Assembly: GCF_002741105.1 (NCBI RefSeq)
Contig: NZ_NIQU01000001.1
Span: forward strand, 124,001 to 188,000
DNA from: Pseudomonas sediminis
GTDB lineage: Bacteria; Pseudomonadota; Gammaproteobacteria; Pseudomonadales; Pseudomonadaceae
Direction: 5' to 3'
Length of the DNA stretch: 64,000 bases
The stretch's first letter is position 1. Each line of letters starts with the position of its first letter. The notes under the pieces are model-generated. The model worked only from the letters and a program-made list of their open reading frames with translations. It searched no databases and had not been told where the DNA came from. This document shows, piece after piece, positions 55,638 to 64,000 of this stretch. Both the position numbers and the translations under genes were made by a program.

Positions 55638-56696
55638 ATGAAACAACTGCTGCTGGCTTCACTGATGGGTTCGGCCATCGCTCTGGCGACTTCCGCCATG
55701 GCCGAAGGCACCGACTTGCAGGCACTGGAACAGGCTGCACGCGCCGAAGGCGTGGTGAATAGCGTGGGGATGCCCGATAGCTGGGCCAACTGGAAGGACA
55801 CCTGGAGCGACCTGAATAGCAAGTACGGCCTCAAGCACTCTGACACCGACATGAGCTCGGCGCAGGAGATCGCCAAGTTCGCCGCCGAGAAGGATAACGC
55901 CACCGCCGATATCGGTGACGTCGGCGCCGCCTTTGGTCCCATCGCCGTGCAGCAGGGCGTGACCCAGCCGTACAAGCCGAGCACCTGGGAGCAGATCCCG
56001 AGCTGGGCCAAGGACGCCGATGGTCACTGGATGCTGGCGTACACCGGCTCCATCGCCTTCATCGTCAACAAGCAACTGGTCAAGGATGTACCGAAATCCT
56101 GGGCCGACCTGAAGAACGGCAAGTACCGTGTCGCCATCGGTGACGTCAGCGCTGCAGCCCAGGCCGTCAATGGCGTGCTGGCTGCAGCCATCGCCAACGG
56201 CGGTGACGAGAAAAACATCCAACCGGGCCTGGACTTCTTCGCTGCCATCGCCGAGCAGGGCCGCCTGTCGCTGTCCAACCCGACCATCCAGACCCTGGAA
56301 AAGGGTGAAGTGGAAGTCGGCATCGTCTGGGACTTCAACGGCCTGTCGTACCGCGACCAGATCGACCCCAACCGCTTCGAGGTGCTGATCCCGTCCGATG
56401 GTTCGGTGATCTCTGGCTACACCACCATCATCAACAAGTACGCCAAGAACCCCAACGCGGCCAAGCTGGCGCGTGAGTACATCCTCTCCGACGCAGGCCA
56501 GATCAACCTGGCCAAAGGCAATGCCCGACCGATCCGCGCCGAGCACCTGACCCTGCCGGCCGAGGTGCAGGCCAAGTTGCTGCCTAACGAGCAGTACGCC
56601 AAGGTCAAGCCAATCGCCGACGCGGCTGCCTGGGAAACCACTTCCAAGGCACTGCCACAGATGTGGCAAGAGAACGTGATCATCAATATGGAATAA
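55638..56696 (+). CDS. ABC periplasmic binding protein (family 1 / polyamine-iron-like)
   Basis: A 352-residue receptor with signal peptide MKQLLLASLMGSAIALATSAMA. The type-2 binding fold is indicated by SWANWKDTWSDLNSKYGLKHSDTDM, VQQGVTQPYKPSTWEQIPSW and YTGSIAFIVNKQLVKDVPKSWADLKNGKYRVAIG, as in Fe3+, thiamine, putrescine and phosphonate receptors. First gene of the operon, with GAAGGAG upstream. Confidence 0.9.
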   Translation: MKQLLLASLMGSAIALATSAMAEGTDLQALEQAARAEGVVNSVGMPDSWANWKDTWSDLNSKYGLKHSDTDMSSAQEIAKFAAEKDNATADIGDVGAAFGPIAVQQGVTQPYKPSTWEQIPSWAKDADGHWMLAYTGSIAFIVNKQLVKDVPKSWADLKNGKYRVAIGDVSAAAQAVNGVLAAAIANGGDEKNIQPGLDFFAAIAEQGRLSLSNPTIQTLEKGEVEVGIVWDFNGLSYRDQIDPNRFEVLIPSDGSVISGYTTIINKYAKNPNAAKLAREYILSDAGQINLAKGNARPIRAEHLTLPAEVQAKLLPNEQYAKVKPIADAAAWETTSKALPQMWQENVIINME

Positions 56697-56702
56697 CCCG
56701 GG

Positions 56703-56880
56703 CTCGGTGGGAGGGGCTTCAGCGGCGACACTCGCGGCTGAAGCGCCTACCACAAGCTGCTCCGGATACCTTTGGAGCGCGTAGGGTGGACCGGGGCGCG
56801 TAGCTGACGCTTCATCCGTCCACCCTGCCATTTTGGCGTTTACCCATGCGGTGGATCGATGAAGCGCGATCCACCCTACG
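56703..56880. repeat. Repeats between the binding-protein and phosphodiesterase genes
   Basis: A REP-like pair GGTGGGAGGGGCTTCAGCGG / CGGCTGAAGCGCCTACCACA (56706-56753), then GTAGGGTGGACC ... GTCCACCCTG (56780-56827) and GGTGGATCGATGAAGCGCG to GATCCACCCTACG (56852-56880). These may lower expression of downstream genes relative to the receptor. Confidence 0.65.
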
Positions 56881-56896
56881 CTTTTTAGGATTTCCC

Positions 56897-57703
56897 ATGC
56901 CTTCCAAGGTCATTCTCGTTGTGCTCGACGGCCTCAGCCACTCGGTCGCACAACACGCCATGGGCCATCTGCACGCCTGGTGCGACGCTGGCCGCGCGGC
57001 CTTCTACCGCCTCGACTGCGAGCTGCCGGCGCTGTCGCGCCCGCTCTACGAGGCCATCCTCACCGGCGTACGCCCCATCGACAGCGGCATCGTGCACAAC
57101 GATGTTTCGCGTCTGTCGCGCGAACGCAGCCTCTTCCATTACGCCCGCGATGCCGGTCTGAGCACCGCCGCCGCGGCCTATCACTGGGTCAGCGAACTGT
57201 ACAACCGCTCGCCCTTCGTCGCCGTGCGCGACCGGCATACCTGCGATGAATCGCTGCCGATCCAGCATGGCCACTTCTATTACGCCGACCACTACCCGGA
57301 CTCGCACCTGTTCGTCGACGCCGAGAGCCTGCGTTTGCAGCACACGCCAGACTTGCTGCTGGTGCACCCGATGAACATCGACGACGCCGGCCACAAGCAC
57401 GGCCTGGACAGCTCCCAGTACCGCAACGCCGCGCGGATGGCCGACGTGCTGCTGGCCGACTACCTGCAGAACTGGGTCGATGCCGGCTATCAGGTACTGG
57501 TCACCGCCGACCACGGCATGAACGTCGACCGCTCGCACAATGGCCTGCTGCCGGAAGAGCGCCAGGTGCCACTGTTCGTCATCGGTGATGCCTTCAGCCT
57601 CGATGCCAATGCGCGTCCACGTCAGCTCGAACTGTGCGGCAGCATTTGCCAGTTGCTCGGCGTCCCGCACGACAAACCCTACTGCGCGGAGTTACTTAAA
57701 TGA
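56897..57703 (+). CDS. Alkaline-phosphatase-superfamily phosphodiesterase/phosphatase
   Basis: A 268-residue cytoplasmic enzyme with superfamily metal motifs: VVLDGLSH near the start, the nucleophile region ALSRPLYEAILTG, MNIDDAGHKHG and VTADHGMNVDRSHNG (metal-binding Asp and His residues). No signal peptide, so it acts on an imported compound, probably a phosphodiester, phosphomonoester or phosphonoacetate-like substrate. Its stop overlaps the permease start (ATGA). Confidence 0.85.
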   Translation: MPSKVILVVLDGLSHSVAQHAMGHLHAWCDAGRAAFYRLDCELPALSRPLYEAILTGVRPIDSGIVHNDVSRLSRERSLFHYARDAGLSTAAAAYHWVSELYNRSPFVAVRDRHTCDESLPIQHGHFYYADHYPDSHLFVDAESLRLQHTPDLLLVHPMNIDDAGHKHGLDSSQYRNAARMADVLLADYLQNWVDAGYQVLVTADHGMNVDRSHNGLLPEERQVPLFVIGDAFSLDANARPRQLELCGSICQLLGVPHDKPYCAELLK

Positions 57704-58545
57704 GCGCGCCATCCTCCCTGCGACGCTGGCTGCCGCTGTTGTGTCTGCTGCCCTTCGCCCTGTTCTTCCTCGTGTTCCAGGTGGCACCGCTGGTGTGGGT
57801 GGCGGTCAATAGCCTGAACAGCCCCAATGGCTGGGGCCTGGGCAATTTCGAGAAGATTTTCGCCTCCAAGTTCTACATGCAGGCGATCAAGCACAGCCTG
57901 GAAATCGCCTTCTGGTCGAGCCTGTTCGGTATGGCCATCGCCATCCTCGGCAGCTACTCGTTGCGTCAGGTGGACTCGAAGCTGCGCGACTTCGTCATCG
58001 CCTTTTCCAATATGACCAGCAACTTCGCTGGGGTGCCGCTGGCCTTCGCCTTCATCATTCTGCTGGGTTTCAACGGCGCACTGACCCTATTGCTGATCCA
58101 ACTTGGCTTGATCGAGAGCTTCAACCTCTACTCGAAGAACGGCCTGATCGTGCTCTACACCTACTTCCAGATTCCGCTCGGCGTGCTGCTGCTCTACCCG
58201 GCGTTCGACGCCCTGCGTCAGGACTGGCGCGAATCGGCCGCACTGCTTGGCGCCGGCACCTGGGATTTCTGGCGCCACATCGGCCTGCCGGTGCTGACGC
58301 CGGCGCTGCTCGGCACCTTCGTCATCCTCCTGGCCAATGCCCTGGGCGCCTACGCCACGGTGTATTACCTGACTACCGGCAACTTCAACGTGCTGCCGAT
58401 CCGCATCGCGGCGATGGTCTCCGGCGACATCTCGCTGGACCCGAACCTGGCCAGCGCCCTGTCGATGATTCTGGTCGGGCTGATGGTGCTGATCACCGCC
58501 GTCCACCAGTTGCTGCTGAAAAGGAGCCAGCATGTCACGCGCTAA
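57700..58545 (+). CDS. ABC transporter permease 1
   Basis: A 281-residue permease with six helices (LLPFALFFLVFQVAPLVWVAV first) and an EAA loop near residue 185 (LRQDWRESAALLGAGTWDFWRHIGLPVLTPALLG). Overlaps the phosphodiesterase gene by 4 nt and the next permease gene by 14 nt. Its stop codon TAA at 58543-58545 lies at the edge of the repeat element inserted in permease 2. Confidence 0.92.
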   Translation: MSAPSSLRRWLPLLCLLPFALFFLVFQVAPLVWVAVNSLNSPNGWGLGNFEKIFASKFYMQAIKHSLEIAFWSSLFGMAIAILGSYSLRQVDSKLRDFVIAFSNMTSNFAGVPLAFAFIILLGFNGALTLLLIQLGLIESFNLYSKNGLIVLYTYFQIPLGVLLLYPAFDALRQDWRESAALLGAGTWDFWRHIGLPVLTPALLGTFVILLANALGAYATVYYLTTGNFNVLPIRIAAMVSGDISLDPNLASALSMILVGLMVLITAVHQLLLKRSQHVTR

Positions 58546-59473
58546 CAGGCCGTTTAAAAACGTAGGCGAGGCCGCCGATGCGAGGCAAAAACAGGCGAAA
58601 AAGCGGAGTTTACAAACTGTAAATGAGCATTTTGAGCCTGGTTTTAACGAAGCAGCGGCAACGCAGGTAGTTTTTAAACCGCCTGTGAAAGCCCCCACCG
58701 CCAGCCTTTACCACCGCATCGTGGTCTGGCTGCTGTTCCTCATCCTGCTGCTGCCGCTGGCCGGTACCCTGCTCTACTCGCTATCCACCAGTTGGTCGGC
58801 GACCATCCTGCCGGACGGCTTGACGCTGAAGTGGTACGCCGCGTTGTGGAGTGATGAGCGCTTCCTGCGCGCCTTCGGCCAATCGCTGCTGGTGTGCTTC
58901 GGCGCTCTGGCGTTGTCGGTGGCGCTGATCCTGCCGCTGATGTTCGTGGTGCATTACCACTTCCCCAAACTCGACACGCTGATGAACGTGCTGATCCTGT
59001 TGCCGTTCGCCGTACCGCCAGTGGTGTCCTCGGTGGGCCTGCTGCAGCTCTATGGTTCCGGGCCGCTGGCGATGACTGGCACGCCGTGGATACTGCTCGG
59101 CTGCTACTTCACCATCGCCCTGCCGTTCATGTACCGCGCCATCGCCAACAACCTGCAGGCGATCAACCTGCGCGACCTGATGGACGCCGCCCACCTGCTC
59201 GGCGCCAGCACCTGGAAGGCAGCCTTCCTGGTGGTGCTGCCGAACCTGCGCAAGGGCCTGATGGTGTCGCTGTTCCTCTCCTTCAGCTTCCTGTTCGGCG
59301 AATTCGTCTTCGCCAACATGCTGGTGGGCACTCGCTATGAAACCCTGCAGGTGTACCTGAACAACATGCGCAACAGCAGCGGCCACTTCAACAGTGCGCT
59401 GGTGATCTCCTACTTCTTCTTCGTCCTGGTATTCACCTGGGCGGCCAACCGTTTGAACAGGGACAAGGCATGA
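58532..59473 (+). CDS. ABC transporter permease 2 with repeat-derived N-terminus
   Basis: A 313-residue permease; the canonical part begins at about residue 52 (KAPTASLYHRIVVWLLFLILLLPLAGTLLYSL) and contains six helices with the EAA loop INLRDLMDAAHLLGASTWKAAFLVVLPNLRKG. Residues 5 to about 51 (NRPFKNVGEAADARQKQAKK ... VVFKPPV) are encoded by a 142-bp MITE-like repeat inserted in frame, making a basic cytoplasmic extension absent from typical relatives. The start overlaps permease 1. Confidence 0.9.
   Translation: MSRANRPFKNVGEAADARQKQAKKRSLQTVNEHFEPGFNEAAATQVVFKPPVKAPTASLYHRIVVWLLFLILLLPLAGTLLYSLSTSWSATILPDGLTLKWYAALWSDERFLRAFGQSLLVCFGALALSVALILPLMFVVHYHFPKLDTLMNVLILLPFAVPPVVSSVGLLQLYGSGPLAMTGTPWILLGCYFTIALPFMYRAIANNLQAINLRDLMDAAHLLGASTWKAAFLVVLPNLRKGLMVSLFLSFSFLFGEFVFANMLVGTRYETLQVYLNNMRNSSGHFNSALVISYFFFVLVFTWAANRLNRDKA
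58545..58686. repeat. MITE-like repeat inside the permease 2 gene
   Basis: Terminal inverted repeats ACAGGCCGTTTAAAAAC and GTTTTTAAACCGCCTGT match at 16 of 17 positions. The interior (GGCAAAAACAGGCGAAAAAG, then CGGAGTTTAC, TGAGCATTTTGAGCCTG, CAACGCAGGTAGTTTTTA) is the reverse of the intergenic element at 20113-20240. It is open throughout in the host gene's frame. Confidence 0.88.
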
Positions 59474-60456
59474 GCTTGCTGAGCATCCATAACCTGCATA
59501 AAAGCTACGGCGACACCCGTATCTTCAGTGACATCAACTGCGAGATCGGCCAGGGCGAGTTCGTCACCCTGCTCGGCCCCTCCGGCTGCGGCAAGTCCAC
59601 TCTGCTACGTTGCATCGCCGGGCTGACCGACGTCGATGGCGGGCAGATCAATCTCGGCGGCGAAGACCTGGTGCCGCTACCGCCGCAAAAACGCGGCATC
59701 GGCATGGTGTTCCAGAGCTATGCACTGTTCCCCAACATGAGCGTGGCGCAGAACGTCGCCTTCGGCCTGCGCATGCAGAAAGTGGCCAAGGACGAAAGCG
59801 AGCAGCGCGTACGCGAGGCACTGGAGATGGTCGAGCTGGGCGACTTCGCCGCGCGTTATCCGCACCAGCTTTCCGGCGGCCAGTGTCAGCGCGTGGCCCT
59901 GGCCCGCTCACTGGTCACCCGTCCACGCCTGCTACTGCTCGACGAGCCGTTGTCGGCCCTCGATGCACGTATCCGCAAACACCTGCGCGAGCAGATCCGC
60001 GCCATCCAGCAGGAACTGAACCTGACCACCATCTTCGTCACTCACGATCAGGAAGAGGCGTTGACCATGAGCGACCGCATCTTCCTGATGAATGCCGGGC
60101 AGATCGTCCAGAGCGGCGACGCCGAAACTCTCTACACCGCACCGGTGGATGCCTTCGCTGCCGGCTTCATCGGCAACTACAACCTGCTCGAGGCCGACGC
60201 CGCCAGCCGTCTGCTGCTGCGCCCGGTCAACAGTCGTGTGGCAATTCGTCCGGAGGCGATCCAGATCGGTGGGGTGGGAATCGAAGGCACCATTGTCAGC
60301 CACAGCCTGCTGGGTAACGTCGTGCGCTACCGGGTCGAGGCCCGCGGTGTGCAACTGCTGGTGGACGTGCTCAACCGCTCCGCCGCCGACCTGCACCGCG
60401 ACGGCCAAAATGTCAGCCTGGCCATTGGCGCCGATGCGATCCGGGAGGTGGCGTGA
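59470..60456 (+). CDS. ABC transporter ATP-binding protein (PotA/FbpC-like)
   Basis: A 328-residue ATPase. Walker A GPSGCGKST (about residue 37), Q-loop VFQSYALFPNMS, signature LSGGQCQRVALARSL, Walker B LLLLDEPLSALD and H-loop VTHDQEEAL are intact, followed by a TOBE-type C-terminal domain. ATGA overlap with permease 2. Confidence 0.94.
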   Translation: MSLLSIHNLHKSYGDTRIFSDINCEIGQGEFVTLLGPSGCGKSTLLRCIAGLTDVDGGQINLGGEDLVPLPPQKRGIGMVFQSYALFPNMSVAQNVAFGLRMQKVAKDESEQRVREALEMVELGDFAARYPHQLSGGQCQRVALARSLVTRPRLLLLDEPLSALDARIRKHLREQIRAIQQELNLTTIFVTHDQEEALTMSDRIFLMNAGQIVQSGDAETLYTAPVDAFAAGFIGNYNLLEADAASRLLLRPVNSRVAIRPEAIQIGGVGIEGTIVSHSLLGNVVRYRVEARGVQLLVDVLNRSAADLHRDGQNVSLAIGADAIREVA

Positions 60457-61109
60457 TGGCCCTGGCGATTTTCGATCTCGACGAAACCCTGATCCACGGC
60501 GACTGTGCCAGCCTGTGGACACAGGAAATGGTCAAGATCGGCTGGGCCGATGGCGACTCCTTCCTGGCCCACGAGCAGGAACTGATGCGTCAGTACGCCG
60601 CCGGCACCCTGGCCATGGAGGACTACATGGCCTTCACCCTGTCGCCGCTGGTTGGCCGCACGCCCGAGGAGGTCGCCCATGTGGTCGAGCCCTTCGTCGA
60701 GGACGTGATCGAGCCGATCTTCTACAGCGACGCCAGCCGAACCCTGGCCACGCATCGCGCCGCCGGCGACCGCTTGCTGGTGATTTCCGCCTCGGCGCAC
60801 TTCCTGGTCAGCGCCATCGCCGAACGCTTCGGCATCGACGAGGTGCTGGCCATCGATTTGGAGCTGCAGCATGGTTTCTATAGTGGTCGCACCGAAGGCG
60901 TACTGACCTATCGCGAAGGCAAGGTGACGCGTCTGCATGCCTGGCTCGCCGAGCAGAGCGAAAGCCTGGCCGGCGCCAGCTTCTACTCCGACTCGCGCAA
61001 TGACCTGCCGTTGCTGCAGTTGGTCGACAAGCCCTTCACCGTCAACCCCGACCCGACCCTGCGCGCCCATGCCGAACAGGCTGGCTGGCCGATTCTCAGT
61101 TGGCGCTGA
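60456..61109 (+). CDS. HAD-superfamily (subfamily IB) phosphatase
   Basis: A 217-residue HAD-IB hydrolase: nucleophile motif FDLDETLIHGDC, motif II VISASAHFLVSAIAERFGID, and motif IV GASFYSDSRNDLPLL. Such enzymes (SerB-like) dephosphorylate small phosphomonoesters. The start overlaps the ATPase stop (TGATG). With the phosphodiesterase upstream it suggests import and stepwise dephosphorylation of an organophosphate. Confidence 0.88.
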   Translation: MALAIFDLDETLIHGDCASLWTQEMVKIGWADGDSFLAHEQELMRQYAAGTLAMEDYMAFTLSPLVGRTPEEVAHVVEPFVEDVIEPIFYSDASRTLATHRAAGDRLLVISASAHFLVSAIAERFGIDEVLAIDLELQHGFYSGRTEGVLTYREGKVTRLHAWLAEQSESLAGASFYSDSRNDLPLLQLVDKPFTVNPDPTLRAHAEQAGWPILSWR

Positions 61110-61110
61110 G

Positions 61111-61212
61111 CCTGTCGTAAGGTATGGCGGAGCCGCCCAGGCCGTGCGCACCGGCGTCCGTCGACGTGTACGCGAAACACTGGTTTCAAGGTGCGCATGG
61201 CGCACCCTACCC
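61111..61212. repeat. Intergenic repeat with CCGTGCGCACCGG and GGTGCGCATGGCGCACCCTAC
   Basis: A diverged pair of the GTAGGGTGCGC family between the convergent HAD and LysR genes. Confidence 0.6.
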
Positions 61213-61226
61213 GGCCCCGTGACGCC

Positions 61227-62081
61227 CTATTGGCTCATGATCCCTTCGCAGGCCTCAATCAACGCCGCCGCCAGTTCCCGTGCATAGCCGGGCAACTGGT
61301 TGCGCGCATGCAAGGCCACTTCCACCGGCGCCACCGGGGCGAAGCCTTCGGCCTCACCCAGTTCGCGGTGCGCAGCGGTGATCAACCGGCGCGGCAGCAG
61401 GGTCAGGCCCAGGCCACCTTCGGCCGCGGCGCTGACGCCGGGCAAACTGCTGCTGACATAGGCGATACGCCAGGGCTTGCCCATGGCATCCAGCGCGTGG
61501 GTCATCTCCAGGCGATACAGGCCGTTGGGTGGAAACACCGCCAGTGGCACCGGGTTGCGCGCCAGCACCGGTCGCGCGCGGCTGTCGAGCCAGGCAACCG
61601 GCTCGGCCCAGCTGGCCAGGCCCTTGGCACTGCCGGCGCGCTGCTTGATCAGCGCCAGGTCCAGCTCGCCGGCATTGAACGCGCGCCAGACGTCATGACT
61701 GAGGCCACTGGTGATCTCCAGGCGAATGCCCGGATGCGCGTCGGCGAAATCGGCCAGATAAGGGGTCAGGCTATTGGCGGCGAAATCGTCCGGCACGCCG
61801 AGGCGCACCTCGCCTTCCACCGCGCTCTGCCCCAGCGCCAACATGGCTTCGTCCATCAGTGCGACGATGCGGTTGGCATAACCCAGCAAGCGTTCACCCT
61901 CGGTGGTGGTCACTACGTAGCGGCCACTGCGGTCGAGCAGCTCAGCACCGAGCTGCTCCTCCAGGCGCCGCACCTGCTGGCTGACCGTGGACTGGGTCAG
62001 GTGCAGGCTGGCAGCCGCACGGGTAAAGCCACCGGTCTGCACAACGGTCAGAAAACTGCGTAACAACACCGGATCGAGCAT
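61227..62081 (-). CDS. LysR-family regulator divergent from the ureidoglycine aminohydrolase gene
   Basis: A 284-residue LysR protein: winged helix MLDPVLLRSFLTVVQTGGFTRAAASLHLTQSTVSQQVRRLEEQLG, then the effector domain. ATG at 62081 with GGGTGG upstream is chosen; ATGs at 62093/62096 and GTG at 62105 are in frame. Likely regulates the divergent allantoin-pathway gene (inferred from position). Confidence 0.88.
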   Translation of the reverse strand: MLDPVLLRSFLTVVQTGGFTRAAASLHLTQSTVSQQVRRLEEQLGAELLDRSGRYVVTTTEGERLLGYANRIVALMDEAMLALGQSAVEGEVRLGVPDDFAANSLTPYLADFADAHPGIRLEITSGLSHDVWRAFNAGELDLALIKQRAGSAKGLASWAEPVAWLDSRARPVLARNPVPLAVFPPNGLYRLEMTHALDAMGKPWRIAYVSSSLPGVSAAAEGGLGLTLLPRRLITAAHRELGEAEGFAPVAPVEVALHARNQLPGYARELAAALIEACEGIMSQ

Positions 62082-62224
62082 AGTGCCACCCATCATGAAA
62101 TCCACTGACAGGCATTCTACTATTTAATTTCCGAATCCAGACGCGAATTCCTATAGTGCATGGGAGCCAATTTTCCGCTCGGGGAGCGAACCCCGAGCCC
62201 TTCACCCGCCGAGGCAACCTCTCG

Positions 62225-63067
62225 ATGAGCAAATCGCCCTACTACTACGCACCGCATGGCGGTCACCCAGGTCAGGATCAACTGCTGACCGACCGCGCCA
62301 TGTTCACCGAAGCCTATGCCGTGATCCCCAAAGGCGTGATGCGTGACATCGTCACCAGCCACCTGCCGTTCTGGGACAACATGCGCATGTGGGTCATCGC
62401 TCGCCCGCTGACCGGCTTCGCCGAGACCTTCTCGCAATACATCGTCGAAGTCGGCCCGAACGGCGGCAGCGACAAGCCTGAGCTGGACCCGACCGCCGAA
62501 GGCGTGATCTTCGTCGTCGAAGGCACCTGCGACCTGAGCCTCAACGGCACCCAGCACGCCCTGCGTCCGGGCAGCTACGCCTTCATCCCGCCAGAAAGCG
62601 ATTGGTCGCTGCGCAACAACGGCAGCGAAGCCGTGCGCTTCCACTGGCTGCGCAAGGCTTACCAACCGGTCGAAGGCGTGCCGTATCCGGAAGCCTTCGT
62701 CACTCACGAGCAGGACATCGAGCCGATCGTCATGCCCGGCACCGAAGGCCGCTGGAGCACCACGCGCTTCGTCGAGATCAGCGACATGCGCCATGACATG
62801 CATGTCAACATCGTCAACTTCGAGCCGGGCGGCGTGATTCCGTTCGCCGAAACCCACGTCATGGAACACGGCCTGTACGTGCTGGAAGGCAAGGCGGTAT
62901 ATCGCCTGAACCAGGACTGGGTCGAGGTCGAGGCTGGTGACTTCATGTGGCTGCGCGCCTTCTGCCCGCAGGCCTGCTACGCCGGCGGCCCGAGCCGCTT
63001 CCGCTACCTGCTGTACAAGGATGTGAACCGCCAGATGCCGCTGACCCTGGGCGGCCTGAAGCGCTGA
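62225..63067 (+). CDS. allE: (S)-ureidoglycine aminohydrolase (bicupin)
   Basis: A 280-residue double-cupin protein. YYYAPHGGHPGQDQLLTDRAMFTEAYAVIPKGVMRDIVTS opens the family. The second cupin holds the metal site in MRHDMHVNIVNFEPGGVIPFAETHVMEHGLYVLEGKAVYRLN. It releases ammonia from (S)-ureidoglycine in allantoin (purine) breakdown, probably with Mn2+. Some annotations label the family bifunctional with allantoicase. Start set by CGAGGCAACCTCTCG upstream. Confidence 0.9.
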   Translation: MSKSPYYYAPHGGHPGQDQLLTDRAMFTEAYAVIPKGVMRDIVTSHLPFWDNMRMWVIARPLTGFAETFSQYIVEVGPNGGSDKPELDPTAEGVIFVVEGTCDLSLNGTQHALRPGSYAFIPPESDWSLRNNGSEAVRFHWLRKAYQPVEGVPYPEAFVTHEQDIEPIVMPGTEGRWSTTRFVEISDMRHDMHVNIVNFEPGGVIPFAETHVMEHGLYVLEGKAVYRLNQDWVEVEAGDFMWLRAFCPQACYAGGPSRFRYLLYKDVNRQMPLTLGGLKR

Positions 63068-63077
63068 TGATCGGAGA

Positions 63078-63133
63078 GCTTGTGGGAGGGGCTTTAGCCG
63101 CGAAGCTGTCGCCGCTAAAGCGCCTCCCACAGA
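63078..63133. repeat. REP-like pair after allE
   Basis: CTTGTGGGAGGGGCTTTAGC and CTAAAGCGCCTCCCACAG form an inverted repeat of the family seen at 25549 and 39262. Confidence 0.7.
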
Positions 63134-63139
63134 TACACC

Positions 63140-63176
63140 AACGACAAAGGCCACCCGAGGGTGGCCTTTGTCGTTC
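63140..63176. terminator. Bidirectional terminator between allE and ahpF
   Basis: AACGACAAAGGCCACC pairs perfectly with GGTGGCCTTTGTCGTT around a 5-nt loop. The 16-bp stem serves both convergent genes. Confidence 0.85.
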
Positions 63177-63187
63177 CAGCGTTGCGA

Positions 63188-64000
63188 TCAGCTATGGCGG
63201 ATCAGGTGATCGAAGGCGCTCAGCGATGCCTTCGAACCTTCGCCCATGGCGATGACGATCTGCTTGTACGGCACAGTGGTCACGTCACCGGCAGCGAACA
63301 CGCCAGGGATGTTGGTCGCGCCCTTGGCATCGACGATGATCTCGCCGAAGCGGTTGAGCTCCACGCTCCCCTTGAGCCAGTCGCTGTTGGGCAGCAGGCC
63401 GATCTGCACGAAGATGCCTTCCAGCTCGACGGTGTGCAGCTCCTCGGTGGTGCGATCCTTGTACACCAGGCCGTTGACCTTCTGGCCGTCGCCCTTGACC
63501 TCGGTGGTCTGCGCGCTCTTGATCACGGTCACGTTCGGCAGGCTGTTGAGTTTTTTCTGCAGTACGGCGTCGGCACGCAGGGTGTCGGCGAATTCCAGCA
63601 GAGTCACATGGGCGACGATACCAGCCAGGTCGATAGCCGCTTCGACCCCGGAGTTACCGCCGCCGATCACCGCGACACGCTTGCCCTTGAACAGCGGGCC
63701 ATCGCAGTGCGGGCAGAAGCACACGCCCTTGGCCTTGTATTCCTGCTCGCCGGGGACGCCCATCTCGCGCCAGCGTGCGCCGGTGGAGAGAATCACGGTC
63801 TTGGCCTTGAGCGAAGCGCCGTTCTCGAACTTCACTTCGTGCAGGCCGCCTTCACTACTGGCCGGCACCAGCGCCGAAGCGCGCTGCAGGTTCATCACAT
63901 CGACTTCGTATTCCTTGACGTGCTCTTCCAGGGCGCGCACCAGTTTCGGGCCTTCGGTTTCCTTGACGGAGATGAAGTTCTCGATGGCCATGGTGTCGAG
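63188..64000 (-). CDS. ahpF: Alkyl hydroperoxide reductase subunit F, C-terminal part (runs off the window)
   Basis: At least 270 residues of a thioredoxin-reductase-like flavoprotein. The redox-active pair is [37 protein letters not shown] (CPHC plus NADPH-binding GGGNSG). FAD-binding [40 protein letters not shown] closes the protein. The CPHC motif and ending fit AhpF, which reduces AhpC with NADH. The N-terminal thioredoxin-like part lies outside the window. Confidence 0.92.
   Translation of the reverse strand, partial: LDTMAIENFISVKETEGPKLVRALEEHVKEYEVDVMNLQRASALVPASSEGGLHEVKFENGASLKAKTVILSTGARWREMGVPGEQEYKAKGVCFCPHCDGPLFKGKRVAVIGGGNSGVEAAIDLAGIVAHVTLLEFADTLRADAVLQKKLNSLPNVTVIKSAQTTEVKGDGQKVNGLVYKDRTTEELHTVELEGIFVQIGLLPNSDWLKGSVELNRFGEIIVDAKGATNIPGVFAAGDVTTVPYKQIVIAMGEGSKASLSAFDHLIRHS

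Overview
The window reads as chromosome of a GC-rich Pseudomonas, probably of the P. mendocina/P. oleovorans side of the genus (inferred from gene content such as mmsRAB, gcsR-gcvHP-glyA-gcvT, phaG, soxR, an OprD porin, and from abundant intergenic palindromic repeats; no 16S gene is present). About 55 genes are called. Most are ordinary metabolism and transport, separated by several families of short palindromic repeats.

Layout. 1-9317: ung (partial), an HDOD protein, then the valine/isobutyrate catabolic locus mmsR-mmsA-SBP-acyl-CoA dehydrogenase-enoyl-CoA hydratase-3-hydroxyisobutyryl-CoA hydrolase-mmsB. 9446-12680: alkylsulfatase with divergent LysR regulator and a His/Tyr-rich lipoprotein. 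12840-25545: a guanidine-use cluster. Three guanidine-I (ykkC) riboswitches stand before two paralogous periplasmic binding proteins and a permease/ATPase pair. Two DUF1989 (UAAP/carboxyguanidine deiminase-type) proteins and a urea/guanidine carboxylase follow. A 2-oxoglutarate oxygenase and an unrecognised partner gene lie between them on the other strand. No allophanate hydrolase gene is visible. 25847-29493: diguanylate cyclase, CWC protein, RsuA-type pseudouridine synthase, phaG.

29579-35200: a tRNA-Gly(CCC) gene whose 3' end is repeated 5.5 kb downstream. Between the repeats is an AT-richer island with a reverse transcriptase preceded by a structured, terminator-ended RNA candidate, a DUF3800-like protein, a DUF4238-like protein and two small secreted/membrane proteins, with no recognisable integrase. 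This is the best candidate for an undescribed (probably defence-type) system.

35346-51548: mscS, a sodium:solute symporter, endA, the glycine-cleavage regulator gcsR, sodC, gcvH-gcvP-glyA-gcvT with a textbook sigma-54 promoter, a soxR/flavin-reductase pair sharing a SoxR box, a tautomerase and an OprD-type porin. 51719-64000: M14 peptidase, Sel1 lipoprotein, two small enzymes, a GntR-regulated ABC uptake operon with a phosphodiesterase and a HAD phosphatase, a LysR/ureidoglycine aminohydrolase divergent pair and ahpF (partial).

Points of most interest: the RT island; the triplicated riboswitch cassette, in which each copy has the same sigma-54-like motif upstream and two copies carry an anti-Shine-Dalgarno strand; a 26-codon ORF that owns the ribosome-binding site of riboswitch 2; and two cases where a dispersed intergenic repeat has been absorbed in frame into a protein (guanidine carboxylase and an ABC permease).
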